A stretch of 64,000 bases of DNA from an uncultured Prevotellaceae bacterium (lineage in GTDB: Bacteria; Bacteroidota; Bacteroidia; Bacteroidales; Bacteroidaceae), in assembly GCA_946404865.1 (NCBI GenBank), contig CAMJFC010000002.1, positions 1 through 64,000 on the forward strand. Direction: 5' to 3'. The notes under the pieces were generated by a model. It saw only the letters and a list, made by a program, of their open reading frames with translations, made no database searches and was not told the DNA's origin. Numbering within the stretch: position 1 is the first letter of the stretch; each line of letters starts with the position of its first letter. Positions 7,801-17,700 of this stretch are shown piece by piece. Position numbers and translations under genes: made by a program.

Positions 7801-10284
7801 TCGCTGAAAGTCACACCGCTCACACTCTATCACTTCGATGAGAGCCTCTTCAATATGTATGAACCCATGGTGATAGGGTATGGGATGAGAGGTGGAAGAG
7901 TCTTGATGAAAAACGCAGCCGTGTTGGAATCGGCTCCTATGGAGATGGAAGAGGCTGCGGATTATATGGCAGATGAGGCAGAAATGAAGAGGGCTGCCCC
8001 GAAAGAAAAAGCTGAGAAACCCAAAGTGGAGGAGCATACCGGTGAAGAACCGCAGTTGCGCGAGAACTTCGACGAGACCGCATTCTTCTTCCCGCAGCTG
8101 GCATCCGATGCTACCGGCAATGTCGTCATGAAGTTCACCTTGCCTGAGAGCCTGACCACATGGCAGTTCATGGGCATGGCGCACGACCCGCAGATGAACT
8201 ACGGATTCCTGCTCGGACAGTCGGTGGCTAAGAAAGACGTTATGGTGCAGCCTCAGATGCCTCGATTCGTAAGAGCTGGAGATGAGGCGCAAATCGCCAT
8301 GAAAGTGTTCAATACGACAGAGATAGACATGAGCGGACAGGCAACCATGGAGCTGCTCGATCCCGCGACCGAGGCCGTGGTCTTCACCAAGACCCACCGT
8401 TTCAACGTCAAGGCAGGACAGACAGAGGTGGTCAACTTCAACTACCAACCCGACGGCGACCACTCCATGCTTATCTGCCGTATGACCGCCAAGGGCAAGA
8501 AATTCAGTGACGGCGAACAGCACTATCTGCCTGTGCTGCCCGACCGTGAACAGGTATTGAACAGCCGTGTCATCACACAGCATCACGCAGGCGTGAAGGA
8601 GTTCGATATCAAACAACTCTTCCCCGAGGGCACTACCGACCGCACGCTCACCGTGGAATATACCAACAATCCTGCGTGGATGATGATTCAGGCACTGCCT
8701 GCACTTGCTGACATTGAAGACGATAATGCCATCTCGCAAGCGGCCAGATACTATGTCAATGCCATCGGACAGTATCTCATGAACCAATCACCCAAAATCA
8801 AGGAGACCATTGACGCATGGAACCTGGAGGAGGGCGACGAGACAACGCTCAACAGCTATCTGGAGCGCGACGAGGAGCTGAAGAACATCGTGCTCAACGA
8901 GACCCCGTGGGTACTGGATGCCGATATGGAGAGTAACCGGCAACGACAGCTCGCCGATTATTTCAACGAGGCGAAGATGGACAAGCGATTGTCTCAAGCG
9001 CTTGACAAACTGCGCAGCTTGCAATTGTTCGACGGCTCATGGAGTTGGTGGAAAGGTATGCACGGAAGCTGCTACATCACCACCGAGGTCACGGAGATGC
9101 TTGTGCGACTCAATGTGCTCGTGGGACAACAGGAGCAGACGGCATCCATGATTAAACAAGCGTTCGGTTTCTTAGGCAATGAACTGGTGAAAGAGATGGA
9201 TGAACTGAAGAAGGAGGCGAAACACGGAGTGAAAGACATCAGACCCAGCGAGTGGGCGGTGCAGACACTCTATGCCATGGCCCTCGACGGACGGAAACTG
9301 AACGACAAAACGGAAGAGGCAAAACGCTATATGGTCGATCTGCTGGCTAAACGCACCAACGACCTGACCATCTACGGCAAAGCCATCGTGGCGGTCGTGC
9401 TTGCGAAAAACGGAAAAGAGAAGAAAGCTGCCGAATACCTCCAGAGCATCCGCGAATACTCCGTGATGACCGAGGAGATGGGCCGCTACTATGACTCGCC
9501 GAAGGCTTACTACTCATGGTTCGACTATAAGATACCCACCGAGGTGGCTGCTCTCGAGGCTATACAGATGTTGCAACCCTCAGACCTGCTGACCGTGGAG
9601 GAGATGCAGCGTTGGCTGCTCATGTCGAAGCGTACACAGGCTTGGGATACGCCCATCAACAGCGTCAATGCCGTCTATGTGTTCATGAAAGGTAACAACG
9701 GACTCCTCGAAGACCGCGAGCCGGCACAAATCATAGCCGACGGACAACAATTGGTGGTTGAGGCACGCAATGCCGGTCTGGGTAGTGAGAAACACCGTTT
9801 GAGCGGTGATGACATCCCGCAACAACTGACCATCAACAAATCCTCTGAGGGCACGTCTTGGGGTGCTGTTTACGCACAGTTCACCCAGAAGACGACCGAG
9901 GTGACCGATGCGGCCACGGGACTGACCATCAAACGTGAAATCATCGGCGGTGAGCAACTGCATGTGGGCGACCGCGTGAAGGTACGCATCACCATCGAGG
10001 CGACGCAAGACTTCGACTTCGTGCAGGTGAGCGACAAACGTGCTGCTTGTCTTGAACCCGTGCAGCAACTCAGCGGCTATCGCTATGGCTACTACTGCTC
10101 GCCCAAGGATTATGTCACCAATTACTTCTTCGACCGCATGGCCAAAGGTAAGCATGTGGTGGAGACGGAATACTTCATCGACCGTGAAGGTACTTACACC
10201 ACGGGCTCTTGCACCGTGCAGTGCGCCTATGCACCCGAATACGCCGGACGCACACATGCCGAGACCCTGCAAGTGGTGAAATAA
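4801..10284 (+). CDS. Alpha-2-macroglobulin-like envelope protein
   Basis: A giant 1827-residue protein with an N-terminal signal peptide (MKRISIILIFIAVLLPMKLF; the ATG at 4807 is an alternative start). Macroglobulin features include a bait-type MG core with IYRPGQTV near residue 520 and KRPTFQVEF near 605. LRENFDETAFFFPQL and LPESLTTWQFMGMAHD lie near residues 1085-1125. An alpha-helical domain around 1300-1600 contains SWSWWKGM and a C-terminal receptor-like beta domain follows. In thioester-containing relatives the start of the helical domain carries CxEQ. Here that place reads ALADIEDDNAISQ, so no thioester can form. Bacterial relatives trap proteases or maintain the envelope. It probably forms a unit with the DUF1573 gene 46 bases downstream. 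Confidence 0.92.
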   Translation: MLMKRISIILIFIAVLLPMKLFSQTYSSLWKQVETEQKKDTPRSAMAILEKIRRKAEKEKQYGHLIKAELLYISTQTSITPDSLRPEVKRLVAKELKLRDADPVLAAVYETVLSRIYNRYSHIDEGHAYDISREYERLALRYPEKLAEHKASEYEPLLVEGYDSRWFENDLLSVIGYELDAYKLMHDYYVKTHLRTAACLTAMEVANEHRWWGAREMKQSEYIRTIDSLIAEYGDLKVAGELALSRYEFMERAKDVTLEDRTNYINYALGRWGDWPRLNELRNNLKEMTQPTFNVDFGKQVSRPGQPRMVEVTRLRNIDQLTMTVTQVNLDATKDYRLYDRDVYAQVKKAKIAGTERVINRQFIGLPDYQVVDKDTFELEGLPVGIYLVEFTTSNNNIEPVRFLHHVSDVYLMQQQLPEKKTRFVVVSATTGQPLKGAKLRFIPSRYLSGSKTPVEVNCDAKGEAISSLERNRDYEIFAYTDTDQSLPTIGNKGGFSYYDNKHETNDVDHIYTDRAIYRPGQTVHVAVVAFRNTGGVNPQARTNQDVTIQLFDANWKEIGKQTLKTDEYGTVSADFVLPKDGLNGRYSLSTSYGSEDFRVEEYKRPTFQVEFPKVDQPYHAGDTVVVTAHALTYAGVPVQGAKVKYTVTRRQSFWWRYYGGGADHGEEIKTGTATTDEEGAFKVEMPMEIPESDYPTFYNITAVADVTDQAGETRTGEISLPIGTRDRAFSCDIPKQTERDSLKQVTFALRNAAGVPVNGKVTYQVDKGKMMTAQTNTPVPFNMHLNSGKHHLHAVCGKDTIDTDFVVFTLHDKKPCLETHDWYYLSAKEFPRKGGAVHQQIGTTDPNTHVVYTIISGDKVVESGTFELNAENQNRSFVYKDEWGSGLLLNYAWVRDGVLYEHSQTIAKPLPDKRLNVEWATFRDRLKPGQEEEWTLKVTNPDGTPSKAQLLAALYDKSLDPIAPHQWTFNPELSQSLPYTSWNGMSFGRLYGQSDEPYKSLKVTPLTLYHFDESLFNMYEPMVIGYGMRGGRVLMKNAAVLESAPMEMEEAADYMADEAEMKRAAPKEKAEKPKVEEHTGEEPQLRENFDETAFFFPQLASDATGNVVMKFTLPESLTTWQFMGMAHDPQMNYGFLLGQSVAKKDVMVQPQMPRFVRAGDEAQIAMKVFNTTEIDMSGQATMELLDPATEAVVFTKTHRFNVKAGQTEVVNFNYQPDGDHSMLICRMTAKGKKFSDGEQHYLPVLPDREQVLNSRVITQHHAGVKEFDIKQLFPEGTTDRTLTVEYTNNPAWMMIQALPALADIEDDNAISQAARYYVNAIGQYLMNQSPKIKETIDAWNLEEGDETTLNSYLERDEELKNIVLNETPWVLDADMESNRQRQLADYFNEAKMDKRLSQALDKLRSLQLFDGSWSWWKGMHGSCYITTEVTEMLVRLNVLVGQQEQTASMIKQAFGFLGNELVKEMDELKKEAKHGVKDIRPSEWAVQTLYAMALDGRKLNDKTEEAKRYMVDLLAKRTNDLTIYGKAIVAVVLAKNGKEKKAAEYLQSIREYSVMTEEMGRYYDSPKAYYSWFDYKIPTEVAALEAIQMLQPSDLLTVEEMQRWLLMSKRTQAWDTPINSVNAVYVFMKGNNGLLEDREPAQIIADGQQLVVEARNAGLGSEKHRLSGDDIPQQLTINKSSEGTSWGAVYAQFTQKTTEVTDAATGLTIKREIIGGEQLHVGDRVKVRITIEATQDFDFVQVSDKRAACLEPVQQLSGYRYGYYCSPKDYVTNYFFDRMAKGKHVVETEYFIDREGTYTTGSCTVQCAYAPEYAGRTHAETLQVVK

Positions 10285-10330
10285 ACAGAGGACGGTCTTG
10301 GTTCCTCTCAATTGTCGGACTATCAGAATA

Positions 10331-11392
10331 ATGAAAAAAAGCATTCTATATCTCTTTTGTGCTGCGGCTTTCACAACAGCCGCAGCACAGACCATCACAC
10401 CTGCCAACAGCGTCATCGACTGTGGACAGGTGGTCTATCAAAATCCAGTGACGGCGCAGTTCGAACTGCTCAACGAGAGCGACGCCTCCATCACCATTAG
10501 TGATGTGCAGACCAGTTGCGGATGTACCACCGTCAGCTATCCCACCGGACTTATCCCCAAAGGGAAACCGTTCGTCATCACTGCAAAATACGATGCTAAG
10601 ATGCTCGGACATTTCCAAAAATATGTCGATGTGTTCACTTCCGGCTCTGATGAGCCCCTCATGCTCACCATGAAAGGGGTGGTCGTGGCTGAACTCTCCG
10701 GCTATACGGGCGGCTACGACTTCGTGGTGGGACGACTGAAGACCGACGCGCAAGACCTTCTCTTTGATGATGTGAACCGTGGCGAACGGCCTGTGCATGA
10801 GATACATATCCTCAACTCTACGTCAGAGACGGTCAGTCCCGTCTTCATGCATTTACCCGAGTACCTCAAAGCCGAGGTGTCGCCTTCGACACTTTCGCCG
10901 GGACAGGCCGCCGTGGCACGCATCACACTCGAATCGTCGAAACTGCGCGACTTCGGACTCACTCAAACCACCATCTATCTCGGACAGTTCCCCGGCGACC
11001 GCATCAGCGCGGAGAAGGAGATGGTCATTTCGTCGGTGCTCCTGCCCGACTTCACACACCTCACCGAGACACAGCTGGCTCGTGCGCCGCAAGCACAGGT
11101 GTCCACCTATAACCTCGACCTCGGACGCTTCGACAACAAGAAAAAGAAAAAAGGTGTGGTGGAAATCGAAAACACCGGACAGACTCCGCTCGAAATCCGT
11201 TCGCTGCAGATGTTCACTCCCGGACTGAAAGTGGAACTTGGAAGCCAGCGCCTCCGCCCCGGCGAGAGTACCAAACTCAAGGTCACTGCCGAACGTAATG
11301 TGCTGCGCAACGCTCGCACACAGCCCCGTGTACTCATGATTACCAACGACCCTGCTAATCCCAAGATTGTCATCACCATCGAAGTGGAGTAG
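10331..11392 (+). CDS. DUF1573 domain exported protein
   Basis: A 353-residue exported protein with signal peptide MKKSILYLFCAAAFTTAAAQ. The start at 10331 puts the signal peptide at the N terminus; the frame extends upstream only to a weak start at 10298. Residues 25-110 are a DUF1573 Ig-like domain with the hallmark SCGCTT. A second, weaker repeat follows, and a third near the C terminus contains VEIENTGQTPLEIRSL and MITNDPANP. Such ASH/MSP-like beta sandwiches are common in Bacteroidetes exported proteins, with no established function. Position after the alpha-2-macroglobulin gene suggests co-expression. Confidence 0.88.
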   Translation: MKKSILYLFCAAAFTTAAAQTITPANSVIDCGQVVYQNPVTAQFELLNESDASITISDVQTSCGCTTVSYPTGLIPKGKPFVITAKYDAKMLGHFQKYVDVFTSGSDEPLMLTMKGVVVAELSGYTGGYDFVVGRLKTDAQDLLFDDVNRGERPVHEIHILNSTSETVSPVFMHLPEYLKAEVSPSTLSPGQAAVARITLESSKLRDFGLTQTTIYLGQFPGDRISAEKEMVISSVLLPDFTHLTETQLARAPQAQVSTYNLDLGRFDNKKKKKGVVEIENTGQTPLEIRSLQMFTPGLKVELGSQRLRPGESTKLKVTAERNVLRNARTQPRVLMITNDPANPKIVITIEVE

Positions 11393-11415
11393 GGGGCGAA
11401 CTCCTTAAAATAACT

Positions 11416-12516
11416 ATGGAACACCCAGAAAACAGTGAAGAATACAAAGGCCTTACCGTCAATAGCGGCGTGGCTCAACCCTCTATCATTAACCCCTATA
11501 TCAAGCGCAACCGCTTCCGTCGCAGGGAACTGTCGGCGGCAGACATGGTGGAGGGCATTCTCCGTGGCGATGTCACCGTTCTCAGTCAGGCCGTCACACT
11601 CGTAGAGAGTGTCAACCCCGACCATCAAGCCAAGGCGCAGGAGGTGATTGAGCGGTGTCTGCCGCACAGCGGCAATTCTATCCGCGTGGGCATCAGCGGT
11701 GTGCCGGGAGCAGGCAAGAGCACGTCAATCGACGAGTTCGGTTGCCATGTGCTCGACCGTACCGGCGGCAAACTGGCCGTGCTCGCGATTGACCCCTCGT
11801 CGGAACGTTCCAAAGGCAGTATTCTCGGCGATAAGACACGTATGGAAAAACTGTCGGTCCGTCCGGAGTCGTTCATCCGCCCCAGTCCCACGGCAGGTTC
11901 GCTCGGTGGCGTGGCACGCAAGACGCGTGAGACTATCATCCTCTGCGAGGCTGCTGGATATGACAAAATCTTCGTTGAGACGGTGGGTGTGGGCCAGAGC
12001 GAGACGGCCTGTCACTCCATGGTCGATTTCTTCCTGCTCATCCAACTGGCTGGCACGGGCGACGAGTTGCAAGGCATCAAGCGCGGCATCATGGAAATCA
12101 GCGATGGCATCGTCATCAACAAATGCGACGGCAACAACGTGGATAAATGTCAGATGGCGGCCACCAACTTCCGCAACGCACTCCATTTCTTCCCCATGCC
12201 CGAGAGCGGATGGTTGCCTAAGGTGCTCTGTTACAGTGGGTTCTACGGCACTGGCATCAAGGAGATTTGGGACATGATTTACCAGTACATCGATTTTGTC
12301 AAAGCCAACGGCTATTTCGACTACCGGCGCAACGAACAGAGCAAATACTGGATGTACGAGACCATCAACGAGCAACTGCGGCTCAATTTCTACAATAACC
12401 CCGAGATTGCAGCCTCGCTCGAAGGGGCAGAGCAAACCGTGCTCCAAGGTCATAAGACTTCCTTCGCTGCCGCCCATGACCTCCTCAACCGCTACTTTGA
12501 AGGGTTGAAAGGTTGA
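11416..12516 (+). CDS. meaB: Methylmalonyl-CoA mutase-associated GTPase MeaB
   Basis: A 366-residue G3E-family GTPase, the chaperone that loads and protects adenosylcobalamin in methylmalonyl-CoA mutase. Visible motifs are the Walker A GVPGAGKST, the switch region AIDPSSERSKGSILGDKTRM, ETVGVGQSE, and NKCDGNN for guanine recognition. It starts 23 bases after the DUF1573 gene. The mutase genes mutA/mutB are not in this window, so the partner must be encoded elsewhere. ArgK is an older name for the same family; the MeaB assignment is strong. Confidence 0.95.
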   Translation: MEHPENSEEYKGLTVNSGVAQPSIINPYIKRNRFRRRELSAADMVEGILRGDVTVLSQAVTLVESVNPDHQAKAQEVIERCLPHSGNSIRVGISGVPGAGKSTSIDEFGCHVLDRTGGKLAVLAIDPSSERSKGSILGDKTRMEKLSVRPESFIRPSPTAGSLGGVARKTRETIILCEAAGYDKIFVETVGVGQSETACHSMVDFFLLIQLAGTGDELQGIKRGIMEISDGIVINKCDGNNVDKCQMAATNFRNALHFFPMPESGWLPKVLCYSGFYGTGIKEIWDMIYQYIDFVKANGYFDYRRNEQSKYWMYETINEQLRLNFYNNPEIAASLEGAEQTVLQGHKTSFAAAHDLLNRYFEGLKG

Positions 12517-12605
12517 GGGTTGAGGGCGTCAGCCAGTTCCCCTCCCATTCAAGGGGAGGGGCAGGGGTGGGGTCAGTAATGTCCGTTAATTTCCTCAAAC
12601 AATAG

Positions 12606-13469
12606 ATGAAAGTAGAAATCGACATCGGCAGCGGATTCTGTTTTGGAGTCACCACCGCCATCAAAAAGGCGGAGGAGGAACTCGCCAAGGGCAATACCCT
12701 CTATTGCCTGGGTGATATCGTGCACAACGGCATGGAATGTGAGCGGTTGCGCGCCATGGGACTCATCACCATCAATCATGACGACCTCCGCAGTCTGCAC
12801 GATGTGAAAGTGCTCTTGCGCGCCCATGGCGAACCGCCCGAGACCTACGAACTGGCCCGTCGCAACAATATCGAAATCATCGATGCCACGTGTCCTGTGG
12901 TGCTCCAACTCCAACGGCGCATCAAGCAGCGGTATGCCGACAATCCAGATGCGCAAATCGTCATCTTTGGCAAGAACGGCCATGCCGAGGTGCTCGGCCT
13001 CGTAGGACAGACCGAAAGTCATGCCATCGTTGTTGAAAATCTGGATGATGTGAAACGCCTCGACTTCTCGCGCGACATCTTCCTTTATTCACAGACCACC
13101 AAGTCGCTCGATGAGTTCCGCCGTATTAGCACCTATATTCAGGAGCACATCGCCCCCGAATCCCAGTTCCGCAGTTTCGACACCATCTGTCGTCAGGTAG
13201 CCAACCGCATGCCCAACATCTCGCAGTTTGCCGCCCGTCATGACCTCGTCCTCTTTGTCAGCGGCAGGAAAAGTTCCAACGGCCGTGTCCTTTTCAATGA
13301 GTGTCTGCGCGTCAACCCCAACAGCCATCAGATAGAGAGTGCCGCAGAGATCTCTCCCTCCTGGCTCCACGACATCGCCACCATCGGCATTTGCGGTGCC
13401 ACCTCCACCCCCAAATGGCTTATGGAAGAATGCCGTGACGCCATCGACACTGCTCACCCATTTAGTTAG
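12606..13469 (+). CDS. ispH: 4-hydroxy-3-methylbut-2-enyl diphosphate reductase IspH
   Basis: A 287-residue iron-sulfur enzyme of the last step of the MEP pathway, making IPP and DMAPP. The three cluster cysteines are visible: C12 in GSGFCFGV, one in DATCPVV, and one in GICGATSTPKWLMEE. Active-site residues in the NGMECERL and FGKNGHAEV regions are also present. The gap before it (12517-12605) contains a GGTTGAGGG-type repeat and a run of short G/C-rich words, and no clear promoter. In several Bacteroidales ispH lies beside cmk and porQ; here those genes lie about 41 kb away on the other strand. Confidence 0.96.
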   Translation: MKVEIDIGSGFCFGVTTAIKKAEEELAKGNTLYCLGDIVHNGMECERLRAMGLITINHDDLRSLHDVKVLLRAHGEPPETYELARRNNIEIIDATCPVVLQLQRRIKQRYADNPDAQIVIFGKNGHAEVLGLVGQTESHAIVVENLDDVKRLDFSRDIFLYSQTTKSLDEFRRISTYIQEHIAPESQFRSFDTICRQVANRMPNISQFAARHDLVLFVSGRKSSNGRVLFNECLRVNPNSHQIESAAEISPSWLHDIATIGICGATSTPKWLMEECRDAIDTAHPFS

Positions 13470-13584
13470 AGGAAGCCGTGCCGGAAGCAGTCCTCGCTCA
13501 ATTAGAAATTGTAAAGAAAAAAGAAAAAACACACTGCCTTCGAAAAAAATAGAACTTTTTTTCTTTTGTTTCTCTTTTTTAGTT

Positions 13585-13592
13585 TATTTTTG
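13585..13592 (+). promoter_or_regulatory. Probable promoter (-7 box) of the accessory locus
   Basis: TATTTTTG fits TAnnTTTG and is followed by GC, in an AT-rich tract that begins after ispH. It would start a transcript around 13598, leaving an untranslated leader of about 365 bases before the UpxY-like gene. A TTTG at 13565-13568 is closer than the usual -33 spacing, so only the -7 element is convincing. Confidence 0.5.
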
Positions 13593-13963
13593 CAACAGAT
13601 AACCCCGAAATACAGTCCACGCCGAGCCTTCAAGGCGGGCATGGGTGGGAGCGGGGTTAACAAAAGGCGTTTACTATGGCGTCTTGTCTTTGGCTTACCA
13701 GAATCTAGCAAATTCCACACTCTGTCAAAGGCGAGGCAACGGTGAATGCTCCGGGATGTGTCTAGCACGCATCCCTTTGTATCGTATTTATTTTTTTATG
13801 CGATTGCAAAGGGGATAGTGTCTTTCATATCGGCGTGGGCTTCGCGTTGCTCGTTCCACAGAGGAGGCAATGCTAGAGCCTTGGTGAGCGGGACGGGTAA
13901 CAACGAGTACCACGCTTTTATGTCGTGTCCGCTAACCAACACAGCGAACCGTAGCCTAATGAA
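13593..13963 (+). promoter_or_regulatory. Long, possibly structured leader upstream of the UpxY gene
   Basis: No convincing gene lies between ispH and the UpxY-like gene. TAACCCCG at 13600-13607 and CGGGGTTA at 13652-13659 are perfect reverse complements. Between them GCCTTCAAGGC forms a short palindrome, so the first 60 transcribed bases could fold into a closed stem. Downstream the sequence is GC-rich without a long open frame. A long 5' leader is a known feature of UpxY- and RfaH-controlled transcripts in Bacteroidales. A folding role here is inferred. Confidence 0.5.
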
Positions 13964-14692
13964 ATGAGCACATTGTCTAATGTGGAACCCTTTGAAGGCG
14001 GGCCGAAGCCTTCTTGCATCGAACCTGTTGCCGATGTCAACCTCAGAGCCATGAACGCACACTCGGGGGTGTCCGTAAGGTATGCCCATAACCCAACTGG
14101 TTCGGACACCTCCAGCGAAGATACAGTTCTTAACATCCCCTCCACCAAAACCGATGGCAAGCAGTGGTATGTGCTTCGTGCCACTTACGGGCGTGAGCGT
14201 CAGGCTTACGACTATCTCACTGCCCAAGGCGAAGAGGCATACCTTCCCATGCGGTATGTAGAGCGCGAGCGCAAGGGACAGCGGCAGTTCACACTTAGGC
14301 CGTTGTTGCCCAACATCCTATTTGTTTATGCCACAGCAGACCAAATCGATGGCTACTTGAAGCGTTCGCCCGCCTTGTCTTACGTACATTATTATTATAA
14401 TCGCCTCGTCACCAAAGCCGATGGCACCAACCCTCCCCTAACAGTGCCGTGTCATGATATGATGAGTTTCATCCATGCCACCAATACCGACAGCCAGCAT
14501 GTGCGTCTCATTGACCCACACCGTTGTCATTACCGCAGTGGCGACACCGTGCGCGTCACCGCTGGGGCTTTCCGTGGTGTCGAAGGGCGTGTAGCCCGTG
14601 TTGCCGGTCAGCAGCGTGTCGTCGTCACCCTCACTGGTCTCTGCTCCGTTGCCACCGCCTATATCCCCAATGCGTTTTTGGAGAGGATATAA
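13964..14692 (+). CDS. UpxY/NusG-family transcription antitermination protein
   Basis: A 242-residue NusG paralogue. After a variable N-terminal extension of about 60 residues, the NGN domain starts at KQWYVLRATYGRERQ. It continues through AYLPMRYVERERKG and RPLLPNILFVYA. A KOW motif follows (RSGDTVRVTAGAFRGVEGRVARV). These features fit the UpxY antiterminators that keep RNA polymerase moving through long operons, usually capsule loci. Here the downstream genes are not polysaccharide genes, so it probably serves the SrfB/SrfC locus. The N-terminal extension is unusual and its DNA (GAAGGC...GCCTTC near 13992-14011) echoes the leader palindrome. Confidence 0.85.
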   Translation: MSTLSNVEPFEGGPKPSCIEPVADVNLRAMNAHSGVSVRYAHNPTGSDTSSEDTVLNIPSTKTDGKQWYVLRATYGRERQAYDYLTAQGEEAYLPMRYVERERKGQRQFTLRPLLPNILFVYATADQIDGYLKRSPALSYVHYYYNRLVTKADGTNPPLTVPCHDMMSFIHATNTDSQHVRLIDPHRCHYRSGDTVRVTAGAFRGVEGRVARVAGQQRVVVTLTGLCSVATAYIPNAFLERI

Positions 14693-14795
14693 AAGATTTC
14701 TATATGATTTGATAGATTATACACAATGAACATTATCAGGTTTTTATCTATCTTATAACAAAGACAATATTATTAACACTATAATCTCAATTTGC

Positions 14796-17700
14796 ATGGA
14801 TAAACATACAGCAAACAGTCTTATAGCTAATACAGGATTACATTTTAAGACATCCCAGTTGGATATCAATCCCGACGAGCCTTTGCAGTTAGGCAGTGGT
14901 AAGACGTTGAAATATACGTTTTTAGAGACCATTGATTTCTTAGACGGGGGTAAGGTCCGCGTAGATGTCTGCAGTCAACGCGATGGTCAATATGCTCCTG
15001 TTGGTTTTCTTAGTAAAAATAACTATTTAGAGATGGCTCCCAATGGTATGGTCGTCATCGATGAAGCTGGTGTGCCCAAAATTAGCAAAGATGGGCCAAT
15101 GACCTTGATGGAAACGTATTCACAAGGTGACGAACAACTGATGTCAGTCAATTCTTTGTCTTCATTCCGTATCAAAAAAACAGGTCAGGACACCAAAACA
15201 GGATTTGAGCTTCTTCAAGGCAAGTGGTTGCCAATGCCCATGTATGAAGTGGATGTGATGGGGCTGAGCACTGAGTATCCAAACGGTTGGTGTAGGGTGC
15301 GGATAGACGCCATAGGAGAGCGTCAAAAGAATGGCTATCAGAGATTCCGCTTGGTATGGGCTTTCGATACACGTCTTGCCGATAGTCCGGATGAGGGACT
15401 GTTGCGCCCGGCATTCTTGGAGGGGAATGGTGAATCTAAGGTCTATAGTCTTTGCAATCGTACAGACTTGTTGCTTGGCAATTTTCTCGATATACCTGAT
15501 GGGCAGAACGATACGCCCGTTAGCGACTATCTGGTTTCGCTGTTAGGCATAGATTTAAATGTGGATACGCCGCATAAATATAAGTTCATCGCCTATTATG
15601 TCTATTTTATCAATTATCTGCGCCTCTCGGGGGCAGCGCCCACCGTCACGCTGTATAATAAGGATGACGGCCAAATACCTGTTGACATGTCGGTGGATAT
15701 AGGCAATAGCCGGACATGTGCCGTGCTATTTGAGAGGGGAGACTTCACCAAGGCGCGTATGCTGCGGCTTCGTGACATGACCGAACCTTGGCGTACCTAC
15801 GAGAATGCTTTTGACATGCGTGTGGTCTTCCGTCGCGCAGACTTCGGAGGCGACCTCACATTAGACAAAAGCCTTTTCCAATGGCCCTCGCTGGTACGTG
15901 TGGGAGAAGAGGCGAAGCATTTGGTGTATAAATCGATGGAAGGACATGGCGAGAGTGAGCGAACCACCAACTATTCTTCGCCCAAACGCTATCTATGGGA
16001 TGAACGTCCTTATGACCAGAGGTGGGAACTGCTCGTTACGGAAGATGATCCCACCAATTTGAAAGTCAATCCGAATATTTATATCGAAGGGTTTACTGAC
16101 TACTTTGACAACGACGGAACGTTTTTGGACGAGTCAAAGGAATTGGATATCTTCAATTTAGGACAATTAGATAATGAGTGCCATTTCAGTCGCCGCTCGT
16201 TGATGACCTTTGTCATGATCGAGATGATGCAGCAGGCCTTGTGTTATATCAATTCCAGCAAATTCCGTGATATGCATGGCCAAATAGACTGTCGTCGCTA
16301 TTTGCGCAACATCATCATCACCTGTCCGACAGCCATGCCGTTGAAAGAGCAGAATGTATTACGTAATGCTGCACGCGATGCCACCCGCTTGCTTGTCAAG
16401 CTCACTCCCTCGCTGCCAGAGATGAAAATCATCCCCGATCCCGATATGTTGAAACCCTTTGACGATATTGAAGACTTGCAACGCCGGGGATGGCTGTATG
16501 ATGAGGCATTTGCCAGCCAATTGGTTTACTTATATGCTGAATTGGCTGAGCGCTATAGTGGTAAGGTTAATCATTTCTTCCAGTTGAAAGGTCATTTTAG
16601 AAAAGAAATGGATGAACTGGGTTATGAGGGTAATGCATTGACAATCGGAACAATAGATATCGGAGCAGGAACAACTGACGTCATGGTGACAGCATACGGT
16701 CAAAAAGGGCAGGGCAGACTTACTCCGATACCTTTATATTATGACAGCTTCTATACTGCCGGAGATGATATTTTGCGCAATGTGATACGTGATGTCATCT
16801 TGGAGGGAAAGGACAATGAAGTCAGTTCGTTGGGCAGTATCCAAAGTTCATTGAGCATTCGCATCAACGCTATGACTGAGGATGAACTGATGAAGATACC
16901 ACGTATAGCAGAGACCAAGATTTATTGCGATGCGGTAGAGGACATGCGTCATGCGTTGTCAGAAGAACATAAGATGGAATTGAAAAAGCATTTGATACAT
17001 GATCTGATGCACCATTTCTTTGCTGACAATTCAGCCAACCAGAGCGAGAAAGACCGTCGTTGTCGTTTGGACTTCTGCACACAGGTGAGTCTGCCTATTT
17101 CGCAGTTCTTCCTTGAGCAATTAAATCAAGGCCGTCCGTCTAAGTTGTTCACTTTCGATGAACTGTTCCCCAAAGAGAAACCGGCACATTTCGTCTTGGA
17201 TCATTTCGAGCACCATTTCGGATTCAGGTTTGAGGATCTTAGCTGGCGCTATGACCCACAGCAGGTTGGTAACATCGTGCGTGATACGATGGAACCTCTC
17301 ATCAAAGCACTGTCAGTGGTTATGTATGCTCATCACTGTGACATTTTGGTGCTCTCTGGTCGTCCTACCAATTTGGTACCTCTTACTGAATTGTTCTTGA
17401 AATACATACCCATCGCCCCCAATCGGTTGGTATTGCTCAACCAATACAGAGTGGGGCATTGGTATCCTTTGGCTACCCCCGAAGGCTATTTCCAAGAGAG
17501 CCAGAAAGCTGTTGTGGCAGTAGGTGCAGAAGTGGGCTATTTGGCCAGCACCACAGGCTTTAAAGGCTTAGTGCTTGATTTCTCCAATCTCGGGCGTGAC
17601 ATGAAATCGACAGCCCGTTATATGGGAGCCTTCGATGAGTCCTTGCAAGAGGTAAAACAACCATTCTTAACCCCAGAGAACAGTTCAGCTATGTTAAGGG

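Noticed and set aside
6142..8787. Long minus-strand frames opposite the alpha-2-macroglobulin gene
   Set aside because: Low-information sequences antisense to a clear family member, with no promoter or start signal.
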